The notes beneath the pieces were generated by a model that searched no databases, was not told the DNA's origin, and saw only the letters and a program-made list of their open reading frames with translations. DNA of 64,000 bases from positions 52,590 to 116,589 of the forward strand of contig JACSRN010000076.1 in the NCBI GenBank assembly GCA_014879735.1, read 5' to 3'. Numbering within the stretch: position 1 is the first letter of the stretch; each line of letters opens with the position of its first letter. This document shows, piece after piece, positions 34,610 to 42,094 of the stretch. This DNA is from Paracoccaceae bacterium. GTDB lineage: Bacteria > Pseudomonadota > Alphaproteobacteria > Rhodobacterales > Rhodobacteraceae. The translations under genes were made by a program, and so were the position numbers.

Positions 34610-35639
34610 CGGCAATTGCCACCTTCATGGCCCCTCCGCCTTCCGCCATGGCAAGCGCGGCTTCCATCTGATCAAGACCATAGCGGTGCGTGACCATCCC
34701 GGCGAGGTCGATCCGCCCATCCGCCACCATGGCCAGCGCATCGGCATAGTCGCTGCGCGACAGGCCGAAGGCGCCGGTCAGCCGCAGTTCCTCGTAATGG
34801 ATCGCGTTCACGTCCAACGTGCCGGTCTCGCCCTTGGAAAAGCCGGCGAACAGGCTGACGCGCCCGCCCTTGGCGGCAAGGCCCACCGCCTGCGCCGCCA
34901 GGGCCGGAATGCCTATGGCGCAGATCACGACATCGGCACCCTGCTGCCGGGTTTCCGCCCGCACCGCGGCGCGCAGGTCGCCTGCCATTGGATCGATCAC
35001 CACATCAGCCCCGGCCTCCAGCGCCGCCGCGCGGCGGGCTGCATTGGGTTCGGACACGATCACCCGCGCCGCGCCGCGCAGCCGGGCCAGCTTGACATGC
35101 AGCGTCCCGATCGGGCCGGCCCCCAGGATGGCCACGCTGTCGCCCTGACGCAGCGCCACCTTGTTCTGGCCGTTCAGCACGCAGGCCAGCGGCTCGACCA
35201 GCGCCGCCGTTTCATGGCTGACGGCATCGGGCAGCAGATGCACGTTTCCCAGCTCTACCGCACGCGCCGGGATGCGGATGTATTCGGCAAAGGCGCCGTC
35301 GATTTCATAGCCGATGGCCTGCAGGTCGGGGCAGAGATTCTCGCGCCCGCGCAGGCATTGCGGGCAATGGCCGCAGGGAATGGCCGGGCAGACGCCCACG
35401 CGCTGGCCGGCACGAAAGGGCGACGGCCCGGCGGTCGCCACCACCTCGCCCGAGAATTCGTGCCCGATGATCGACGGATAGCGGATGCCGGCAGTCTTTC
35501 GGCCGCGCAGCACGCGGATGTCGGTGCCGCAGATGGTGGCAGCCTTCACCCGCAGCACCAGGTCGCCCGATTGCATGACGGGATCGGCGGCAGTGGCAAA
35601 CTGCATCTGATTCGGGGCGTGGAGAATTGCGGCCTTCAA
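34602..35639 (-). CDS. Zinc-dependent alcohol/polyol dehydrogenase with TTG start
   Basis: A 345-residue medium-chain dehydrogenase. Catalytic zinc ligands are Cys37 (ICGTD) and His60-Glu61 (IGHEFSG). Structural zinc cysteines are Cys89, Cys92, Cys95 and Cys103 (CGHCPQCLRGRENLC). The nucleotide motif is GAGPIG in VAILGAGPIGTLHVKLA. The start is a TTG at 35639, because GGGAGG lies 5 nt before it and MKAAILHAP is the normal start of this family. It probably oxidises a polyol or secondary alcohol with NAD and is the first gene of the operon with the GlpD-like protein and SorC. Confidence 0.87.
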   Translation of the reverse strand: MKAAILHAPNQMQFATAADPVMQSGDLVLRVKAATICGTDIRVLRGRKTAGIRYPSIIGHEFSGEVVATAGPSPFRAGQRVGVCPAIPCGHCPQCLRGRENLCPDLQAIGYEIDGAFAEYIRIPARAVELGNVHLLPDAVSHETAALVEPLACVLNGQNKVALRQGDSVAILGAGPIGTLHVKLARLRGAARVIVSEPNAARRAAALEAGADVVIDPMAGDLRAAVRAETRQQGADVVICAIGIPALAAQAVGLAAKGGRVSLFAGFSKGETGTLDVNAIHYEELRLTGAFGLSRSDYADALAMVADGRIDLAGMVTHRYGLDQMEAALAMAEGGGAMKVAIADD

Positions 35640-35882
35640 CGGAGCCTCCCTTACTGGATGAACATTAGTCACACAGATAATATGTTTGCGCAATGCAAAA
35701 TCTCAGATTGCCTTTGTTGACGCCAAATAGTTGGCTTTGGTATCCCGTGAACAGTCAGGAGCCTCAATAAAGGCGGCGGCAGACCCGTGTCGCCAGCCCA
35801 ACATGCCGACGATGTTCCGAACATAGTTGTTGACATTATCTCAAAAGTTCATCTAATGGCACCAGACGACGGGGAGGATGTC
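35640..35882. promoter_or_regulatory. Divergent promoter region with palindromic GAACAT operators
   Basis: For the plus strand a promoter TTGACA (35830-35835), 16 nt, TCTAAT (35852-35857) stands before the kinase gene. Just upstream is a perfect 13-nt palindrome ATGTTC-C-GAACAT (35812-35824). On the minus side GAACAT occurs at 35660-35665 and a TATTAT box lies close to the alcohol dehydrogenase. The region is a good target for a SorC regulator. Confidence 0.55.
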
Positions 35883-36830
35883 ATGCGCTACGATTACGTT
35901 TCGGTCGGGTTCTATACCTTCGACTGCCTCGGCTGGCCGGTGTCCGAAATTCCGCCCGGCGGCGGCACGGCATTCATCGAGGATCTGACACTGGCGGTTT
36001 CGGGCGCGGCCGGCACGGCGGCGATCGTGGCGGCCAAGCTGGGGCTGAAGACCCTTGCCGTCGGCGGCTATGGTCGCGACATGATGGGAGATTGGGCGGT
36101 GTCGCGGCTGGAAAGCTTCGGGATCGACACCTCCGGTCTGCAGCGGCTGGCGGGGGTGCCCACCTCGTCCTCGATCGTGCTGACACGGCGCGACGGATCG
36201 CGCCCCGCGCTGCATCTGAAGGGCGCAACCGGGCATTTCGTGGTGGATGAGGCCGATTTCGACAGCGTCACCGACACCCGCATCTTCCATCTCGGCGGGG
36301 TCGGGTTGATGGATGCGATGGATGGCCCGCGCAATGCCGCGCTGATGGCCCGGGCCAAGGCACGGGGCTGCATCACCACCGTCGACATCTTCGCCGGCTC
36401 TGCCGCCGACCTGCCCGATGTCGATGCCGTGCTGCCCTGGACCGACTACTTCATCCCCTCGGTCGAGGAGGCCCAGGCCCTGAGCGGCCTGCGCGATCTG
36501 GACGCCATGGCCGGCTTCTTCATGGATCGCGGCGCGCGCGCCTGCGTCTTCACCCTGGGCGGCGACGGCGCCTATTACCGCGATCGCAGCGGGCTGAGCT
36601 TTCGCATCCCGGCCTTTGCCATCGACGTGCGCTGCACCTGCGGCTGCGGCGACGTGTTCAACGCGGGTTTCGCCGCCGGGCTGCTGAACGGCATGTCGCC
36701 GCAGGATGCGGTACGGCTGGCGCAGGCCTCGTCGGCACTGAATGCAACCGGCCTCGGCAGCCAGGCCGGCGTGGTCTCGCTGAAGGATACGCTGGCCTTC
36801 ATGCGGGATTGTTCGATCCGCGCGGCCTGA
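35883..36830 (+). CDS. PfkB-family carbohydrate kinase with atypical GCGD motif
   Basis: A 315-residue ribokinase-fold kinase. The N-terminal substrate region has VSGAAGTAAIVAAKLGLKTLAVGGYG; the C-terminal signature that normally reads DTxGAGD is DVRCTCGCGDVFNAGF, with the catalytic Asp257 kept but cysteines at 251, 253 and 255. The ATG at 35883 is chosen for the strong GGGGAGGATG before it. It should phosphorylate a sugar or polyol at a primary hydroxyl. The divergent dehydrogenase genes and the SorC genes around it suggest one pathway. Confidence 0.88.
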   Translation: MRYDYVSVGFYTFDCLGWPVSEIPPGGGTAFIEDLTLAVSGAAGTAAIVAAKLGLKTLAVGGYGRDMMGDWAVSRLESFGIDTSGLQRLAGVPTSSSIVLTRRDGSRPALHLKGATGHFVVDEADFDSVTDTRIFHLGGVGLMDAMDGPRNAALMARAKARGCITTVDIFAGSAADLPDVDAVLPWTDYFIPSVEEAQALSGLRDLDAMAGFFMDRGARACVFTLGGDGAYYRDRSGLSFRIPAFAIDVRCTCGCGDVFNAGFAAGLLNGMSPQDAVRLAQASSALNATGLGSQAGVVSLKDTLAFMRDCSIRAA

Positions 36831-36927
36831 GGATGCCTTTCACCGCCCGCTCTTGTGGCTTTTGACATAACCATCCATTGTGCAACAAATGTCCGTGTGT
36901 TGATGCGGACGCCTGTGCCAATGGGGG

Positions 36928-37881
36928 ATGATTGTGACGGCGGTTGACGTGAATGACGATGTGAAAACCCGCATTGCCTGGCTCTACTATGTCGAGGGGA
37001 TGACCCAGGACGAGGTGGCCAATCTGGTGGGGATGAACCGCTCGCGCGTGCTGCGCATCCTGGCGGCGGCCCGCCAGGACGGCACCGTCCAGATCCGCGT
37101 GACAACGCGCCTGTCGCGCTGCGTGGAACTGGAGCGGATGCTCGAGAGCCGCTGGAACCTGACGCGCGCCATCGTGGTGCCGGAACCGCAGGACCCCGCG
37201 CAGCTGCGTGCCATCATCGGCGCCGAGGTCGGCGCCTTCATGTCGCAGGCAGTGACGGCGAACATGACCATCGGTCTTGGTTGGGGCAAGACGCTGACCT
37301 CCGGCGTGCCGGCCCTGGTGCCGCGCGCGCCCGACGGGGTGAAGGTTCTGGCCATGCTGGGCGGGCTGACGCGGGTCAGCGCCATCAACCCCTCGGAATT
37401 CGCCTGGCGCGTCGCCGACCGGCTTTCCGCCGAATGCTATATGCTGGCCTCGCCGGTCTATGCGCCCGACAAGCGCACGCGCGATGCGCTGATGGCCCAT
37501 CCCGGCATTGCCGAGGTCTTTACCCGCGCCCAGTCGATCGACATGGCGGTGGTTTCGGTCGGCGACCTGACGCCGCATTCGGTATTCTCGGAATATGGCC
37601 TGCTGACGCGCGACGAAATCGCCTCGCTCGAGGCCGCAGGGGCGGTGGGCGACATCCTCTGCCACTTCATCGACGCCGAGGGCAATGTCATCGACCATCC
37701 GGTGAACGAGCGGGTGATGGCGCTTGATCCGCTGTCGTTGCGCGGCACGCGGCAGATCGTGCTGGCCTCGGGCGGCTGGCACAAGCTGACAGTCATCCGC
37801 GCCGCATTGAAGCTGCTGCGGCCGACGACGCTGATCGTCAACGAACTGGTGGCCGAGCGCCTGGCGGCCGAGCCTCGCTAG
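36928..37881 (+). CDS. SorC-family transcriptional regulator, second copy
   Basis: A 317-residue regulator. The helix-turn-helix is YVEGMTQDEVANLVGMNRSRVLRILAAAR-like at residues about 21-50, followed by the sugar-binding domain (TIGLGWGKTLTSGVPALV, MLGGLTRVSAINPSEFAW, DILCHFIDAEGNVIDHP). It is clearly a paralogue of the SorC protein at 32046, with the same landmarks in the same order. The start is uncertain: the ATG at 36928 has only a G-rich tract before it. A TTGACA (36862-36867) lies upstream. It ends with a TAG that overlaps the stop of the convergent IorB gene. Confidence 0.88.
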   Translation: MIVTAVDVNDDVKTRIAWLYYVEGMTQDEVANLVGMNRSRVLRILAAARQDGTVQIRVTTRLSRCVELERMLESRWNLTRAIVVPEPQDPAQLRAIIGAEVGAFMSQAVTANMTIGLGWGKTLTSGVPALVPRAPDGVKVLAMLGGLTRVSAINPSEFAWRVADRLSAECYMLASPVYAPDKRTRDALMAHPGIAEVFTRAQSIDMAVVSVGDLTPHSVFSEYGLLTRDEIASLEAAGAVGDILCHFIDAEGNVIDHPVNERVMALDPLSLRGTRQIVLASGGWHKLTVIRAALKLLRPTTLIVNELVAERLAAEPR

Positions 37882-39458
37882 CCCTCTGCCGGCGCGCCGG
37901 TCGTCTGGGCAAAGCTGCGGATCGTCAGGACCGCCCCGTCGAGCGCCTTGCCCTCTTCATCGGCAAGGGCGGCCTCGCGCAGGCGACGGGCCCAGTCGGC
38001 GGCATCCGGCCGCCCCTCGACCAGGGCAAGCGCCTGCATCACCCGGTCGAATTTCGACTTGCCACGGGCGTGGGTGTCGGAATAGCCCTTGATCAGCCGG
38101 CGGCATCGCAGGACCTCCACCGCCAGGGCATAATCGCTGTCGCGACAGGCCAGTGCCCGGGCAAGCCAGGCGTCGAGATGCCCCTGTTCCTCGGCATGGC
38201 GCAGGGTGCGGCGGCGCCAGAACCTCAGCCCGCCCAGCAGATGCAGCGCAAGAAACCCCGGCAGAGCATCGCTGCGCAACCGCCGGCCATGGCCGAACCA
38301 GCGGTCGATCCGCGCCATCCAGCGCGGATTGCCCAGCACGCGGCGACCAAGACCCGCGGGCAGCATTCCCACGATCTCTTCGGCGCGGGGATGCATGAAC
38401 TCGGTCAGTTGCAGCAGGCGGTCGCCCGTGACCGCCATCTCGCCACGGATGCGGTCAAACCGCGCGGGGCGGGTCTTCAGATCGGCAACGCGGATCACAT
38501 CGTCATAGGCCATGGCATTGGCGATGTATTTCGCCGCCTCGCGCGAAAGGACATGGCCCATGGCGGGGTCATCCACCGCCAGCACCCTGCGCAACCGGGC
38601 GAGGTATTCGCCGCCATAATCCGCATCCTGGAAATCCACCACCTTGCGCAGTCCTGGCAGCGCCAGTTCGGCAACCGGGGCGGGCAGCGCCTCTGCCTCT
38701 GCCTGCAGCGCGCTCCAGGCGGCAAGAAGGCCGGCCGGGCCGGCAACGGCCGGTTCCGGCGCAGCGGCGGCGGCGGGAGGGGCGGCAACACCGGCCCCTG
38801 CCGACCGACCGGCGGCATCGAAGGCCGCTGCAAAGGCGCGGAGCGATCCCTCCACCCCCTTGCCGCCGCCGCGGATCGCCGCCTCGAAAGCCTCGCGCGG
38901 GAAGGGCAACGCGCCCGATCCCGCCAGCGCCCCGAACAGCGAGGCCGAGATGACCGAACCATTCGCCACGGCAAGCCGCTCGAAATCCGCAGCGACAAAC
39001 CGCCGTGCCACGAGATTTGCCGCTGCCATCACCTCTTCGGACGAGGCGATGCCATCGCCCGGCGCAGTCTTTTCCGACACCGCCAGCGCCCGATGCGTCG
39101 AGGCGATCAGGACCGTACGGTCGGGCGTGACGAAGCCGCGCAGGATTGCGCGGCCGGCCTCCATCATCTCGGCGGCGATCATGATATCGACATCGCCGGC
39201 CGCCGGCGCCAGCGCGAAGACCGGCGCGCCGCTGCCGCCAGGGGCCATCTCGATGTAATAGACCGTGGCGCCGGTGCGCTGCGCCACGCCGGCCACGCTG
39301 GTGGCCTGCGCGACATAGCCGCTGCGGCGGGCCACGTCCTCGATCCAGCCGGTCAGGACACCGCCACCCTGGCCGCCCACGGCCAGAACCGCAATCTTGA
39401 TGATACCTTGCAGGCGCGGGTCGGCCGGCCCTGCGGGCAGGGAATCGTGCAGCGTCAT
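37878..39458 (-). CDS. iorB: Indolepyruvate ferredoxin oxidoreductase beta-type subunit, extended (IorB-like)
   Basis: A 526-residue protein. The N-terminal 190 residues are the gamma-type domain of 2-oxoacid:ferredoxin oxidoreductases (VLAVGGQGGGVLTGWIEDVA, TSVAGVAQRTGATVYYIEM, GDVDIMIAAEMMEAGRAI). The C-terminal half is the extra domain of the long proteobacterial IorB proteins (KVVDFQDADYGGEYLARL, DLKTRPARFDRIRGEM, RRCRRLIKGY-like). It overlaps iorA by ATGA. With IorA it decarboxylates an aryl 2-oxo acid with CoA and ferredoxin. The pathway context points to 2-aminophenylglyoxylate (isatinate) as well as indolepyruvate. It ends convergent with the SorC gene; the two stops share CTAG. Confidence 0.85.
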   Translation of the reverse strand: MTLHDSLPAGPADPRLQGIIKIAVLAVGGQGGGVLTGWIEDVARRSGYVAQATSVAGVAQRTGATVYYIEMAPGGSGAPVFALAPAAGDVDIMIAAEMMEAGRAILRGFVTPDRTVLIASTHRALAVSEKTAPGDGIASSEEVMAAANLVARRFVAADFERLAVANGSVISASLFGALAGSGALPFPREAFEAAIRGGGKGVEGSLRAFAAAFDAAGRSAGAGVAAPPAAAAAPEPAVAGPAGLLAAWSALQAEAEALPAPVAELALPGLRKVVDFQDADYGGEYLARLRRVLAVDDPAMGHVLSREAAKYIANAMAYDDVIRVADLKTRPARFDRIRGEMAVTGDRLLQLTEFMHPRAEEIVGMLPAGLGRRVLGNPRWMARIDRWFGHGRRLRSDALPGFLALHLLGGLRFWRRRTLRHAEEQGHLDAWLARALACRDSDYALAVEVLRCRRLIKGYSDTHARGKSKFDRVMQALALVEGRPDAADWARRLREAALADEEGKALDGAVLTIRSFAQTTGAPAEG

Positions 39459-41602
39459 GACGGGACCTCGAAGTTCAACCGCCGCGCCGCACGACGCGAC
39501 TGCAGCCAGCCGATCACCCGGGCCCGGAATGCCGCCCGGCGGGTTTCGCGCGGTGTCGGGTTGTGGATGACATCGGCACGATAGAAGCTGGGGCACAGGA
39601 TGGCGGCATCGGCCACCTCGCCGCAGTTGCCGCAGCCGACACAGGTCTGGTCGATCGTCGCCACGGGATCGTCGCGCAGCGGATCCTCCAGCCGCTTCAG
39701 CCCCAGCGACGGGCAGCCCGAGAGCCGCATGCAGGCATGGTCGCCGGTACAGACCGCCTCGTCGACGCCGAAGCGCGGCACCTCGACCCGCCGGCCGTCA
39801 CGGATCGCCTGCTGCGCCAGCGGCTTTTCGCGGCGCTGCCGGTTCAGCATGCATTCCGACGATGCGACAATGACCTTCGGCCCGGGCTCCTTGGTTGTCA
39901 GCGCCTCGCGCAGCACATCGCGCATGTGCCCGACGTCATAGGTCCGGTCAACCTGGCGAATCCAGTCGATGCCGATGCCCCGCAATGCCTTGGTGATCGG
40001 ATGGCCGGTGGATTTGGTCGGATTCGCCGCACGCGAGGACATCACGTCCTGCCCGCCCGTGGCCGCCGAGTAATAATTGTCCACGATCACCGCCACGCCA
40101 TCGGATCGGTTGAAGGCCATGTTGGTAAAGCCCGAGGACAGGCCATTGTGCCAGAAACCGCCGTCACCGATGATGGCGACCGGCCGCCTTTCGCCGCCGC
40201 CATCGAAGGCCGCATTGGCAGCGGGGCCAAGCCCGTACCCCATGGTCGCACCGCCGATCTCGAAGGGCGGCAGCGCGGCGAAGAGATGGCAGCCGATGTC
40301 GGCGCTGATCTGCAGCTTGCCCGTCTCGCGCTGCACCAGCTTCATCGCGGCAAAGATCGGCCGTTCGGGGCAGCCGGTGCAGAACCCCGGCGGCCGGATC
40401 GGCACCACGCGGCCAAGGTCAGGCGGGACAGGGCGGTCCTCGTTTGGCGCGCGCACCACCGCCGGCAAAAGCGCAGGCGCCGCCTCGCGCAGGAAGGTGC
40501 CGATGCCATCAAGAAACACCTGGCCGGTATATTCGCCGGCCATGGGGAAGATGTCCTTGCCGCGCAGCCGCACGGAGGACCGCGCACGGTAGAGATAGGT
40601 CGACAGCGTCTGTTCGATGAATTCGGGCTGGCTTTCCTCGATCACCAGCACCTGCTCCTTGCCTTCGCAGAAGGCCAGGAATTCGGGCGCGACCAGCGGA
40701 TAGGTCACGTTAAGCACGTAAAGCGGCACCCGGCTGTTGCCGTAAAGATCGGCCAGGCCCAGACGCTGCAGCGCGCGGATCACGCCGTTGTACATCCCGC
40801 CCTGCAGCACCAGGCCGACAGGGGCCTCCTTCGGGCCGAAGATCTCGTTCAGGTGGCGGCTGGTGACAAAAGCCTCTGCCGCAGGCCAGCGGTTGCGGAT
40901 CTTGTCCTGTTCATGGGCAAAGCTCATCGGCGGCAGGACGACGCGGGCGAAATCCGACTGTGGGTTCGACAGTGCCGCGCGCACGGTCAGGGGGGGGCGG
41001 CGGTTGTCGCGGGTGGGGAAGCTGCCGGTCACATGGCAGGACCGGATCCGCACCATCAGCATCACCGGCGTGTTGGATGCCTCGCTCAGCTCGAACCCGT
41101 CGCCCACCGCCTTGACGATCGACGGCAGGTTCGGCCGCGGGTCGAGCAGCCAGAACTGCGACTTCATCGCGAAGGGATGCGTCCGCTCCTGCATGATCGA
41201 GGAGCCTTCGCCATAATCCTCGCCCACAATGATCAGCGCGCCGCCGTTCACCCCCGATGAGGCGAGGTTCGCCAGCGCATCGGAAGCAACGTTCACCCCG
41301 ACCGAACCCTTGAAGGTGACGGCGCCACGGATCGGATAATGGACCGAGGCCGCCAGCATCGCCGCGGCCGCCGCCTCGTTCGCATTGGCTTCAAACCGCA
41401 CGCCCAGTTCGGCCAGCAGATCCTGCGCATCGGCCAGCACATCCATCAGATGGCTGATCGGCGCGCCCTGGTAGCCGCCGACATAGCCCACCCCGTTTTC
41501 CAGCAGCGCCTTGGTCAGGGCGAGGATCCCCTCGCCGGTGAAGGTCTGGCCGCTGCCCAGGCGAAGATGTTCGACTTCTGCCTTGAAGGATCGTTCGGCC
41601 AT
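39455..41602 (-). CDS. iorA: Indolepyruvate ferredoxin oxidoreductase alpha-type subunit (IorA-like)
   Basis: A 715-residue thiamine-diphosphate protein. The N-terminal domain has GYQGAPISHLMDVL and FEANANEAAAAAMLA; the C-terminal TPP domain has FCTGCPERPIFAA, CHLFAALPPFEIGGATMG and AIIGDGGFWHNGLSSGFTN. Near the end is a ferredoxin-like region: CTGDHACMRLSGCP and CVGCGNCGEVADAAILCP. The second motif fits a 4Fe-4S cluster; the first (C-x5-C-x5-CP) has lost one cysteine, so it may bind a different cluster or none. It forms the enzyme with IorB. It lies 3 bp behind a MarR regulator gene. Confidence 0.88.
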   Translation of the reverse strand: MAERSFKAEVEHLRLGSGQTFTGEGILALTKALLENGVGYVGGYQGAPISHLMDVLADAQDLLAELGVRFEANANEAAAAAMLAASVHYPIRGAVTFKGSVGVNVASDALANLASSGVNGGALIIVGEDYGEGSSIMQERTHPFAMKSQFWLLDPRPNLPSIVKAVGDGFELSEASNTPVMLMVRIRSCHVTGSFPTRDNRRPPLTVRAALSNPQSDFARVVLPPMSFAHEQDKIRNRWPAAEAFVTSRHLNEIFGPKEAPVGLVLQGGMYNGVIRALQRLGLADLYGNSRVPLYVLNVTYPLVAPEFLAFCEGKEQVLVIEESQPEFIEQTLSTYLYRARSSVRLRGKDIFPMAGEYTGQVFLDGIGTFLREAAPALLPAVVRAPNEDRPVPPDLGRVVPIRPPGFCTGCPERPIFAAMKLVQRETGKLQISADIGCHLFAALPPFEIGGATMGYGLGPAANAAFDGGGERRPVAIIGDGGFWHNGLSSGFTNMAFNRSDGVAVIVDNYYSAATGGQDVMSSRAANPTKSTGHPITKALRGIGIDWIRQVDRTYDVGHMRDVLREALTTKEPGPKVIVASSECMLNRQRREKPLAQQAIRDGRRVEVPRFGVDEAVCTGDHACMRLSGCPSLGLKRLEDPLRDDPVATIDQTCVGCGNCGEVADAAILCPSFYRADVIHNPTPRETRRAAFRARVIGWLQSRRAARRLNFEVPS

Positions 41603-41605
41603 GGC

Positions 41606-42094
41606 TCAGAACTCGTGTTTGCGGATGTTGGTCAGCATCTTCTGCAGCGTGCCGACAAAGGCCCGCCGCTCGTCTTCGGAAATGCCGCGGAACATGCGGC
41701 TTTGCGCCTCGGCCATGCGGGGCCAGAGCGTCTCGAAGGTCGTCCGCCCGGTCTCGGTCAGGTAGACGCGGGTCGCGCGGTTGTCGCCGGCATCGGTCTC
41801 GCGGCGGATCATCCCCTCGGCGGCAAGCTGTTCCAGCGCGCGCGACAGGGTGGATTGCTCAACCACCGCATAGACCGCGATGTCGCGGATCAGCGGCCCT
41901 TCGATCACCGACAGCACGGCCAGCGCGCGCATCTTCGGCGTGGTCAGGCCAAGCTGGGCCATCTCCTCGCGCAGCGAGGCGTTGTAGCGCCCCATGATGC
42001 GGTTCATCAGATAGGGCGCGTAATTCGACAGCCCGATTTCCCCCAGACGCGGCAGGGCATCGGGCGGGGCGGGGGGCTCGCTCTGATCGGTCAT
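41606..42094 (-). CDS. MarR-family transcriptional regulator, first copy
   Basis: A 162-residue regulator, from the ATG at 42094. The winged helix is visible in LTTPKMRALAVLSVIEGP, VVEQSTLSRALEQLAAEGMI and RRETDAGDNRATRVYLTETG. It overlaps the FAD-protein gene before it by ATGA and lies 3 bp before iorA, so it is part of that operon. MarR proteins of this kind usually repress catabolic genes and are released by an aromatic ligand or a CoA thioester. Palindromes at 44570-44585, in the divergent promoter, are a likely binding site. Confidence 0.9.
   Translation of the reverse strand: MTDQSEPPAPPDALPRLGEIGLSNYAPYLMNRIMGRYNASLREEMAQLGLTTPKMRALAVLSVIEGPLIRDIAVYAVVEQSTLSRALEQLAAEGMIRRETDAGDNRATRVYLTETGRTTFETLWPRMAEAQSRMFRGISEDERRAFVGTLQKMLTNIRKHEF

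Noticed and set aside
37878..41602. Simple tryptophan/indolepyruvate degradation role for IorAB
   Set aside because: No aromatic aminotransferase is near; the linked cyclase and anthraniloyl-CoA genes fit another aryl 2-oxo acid at least as well.
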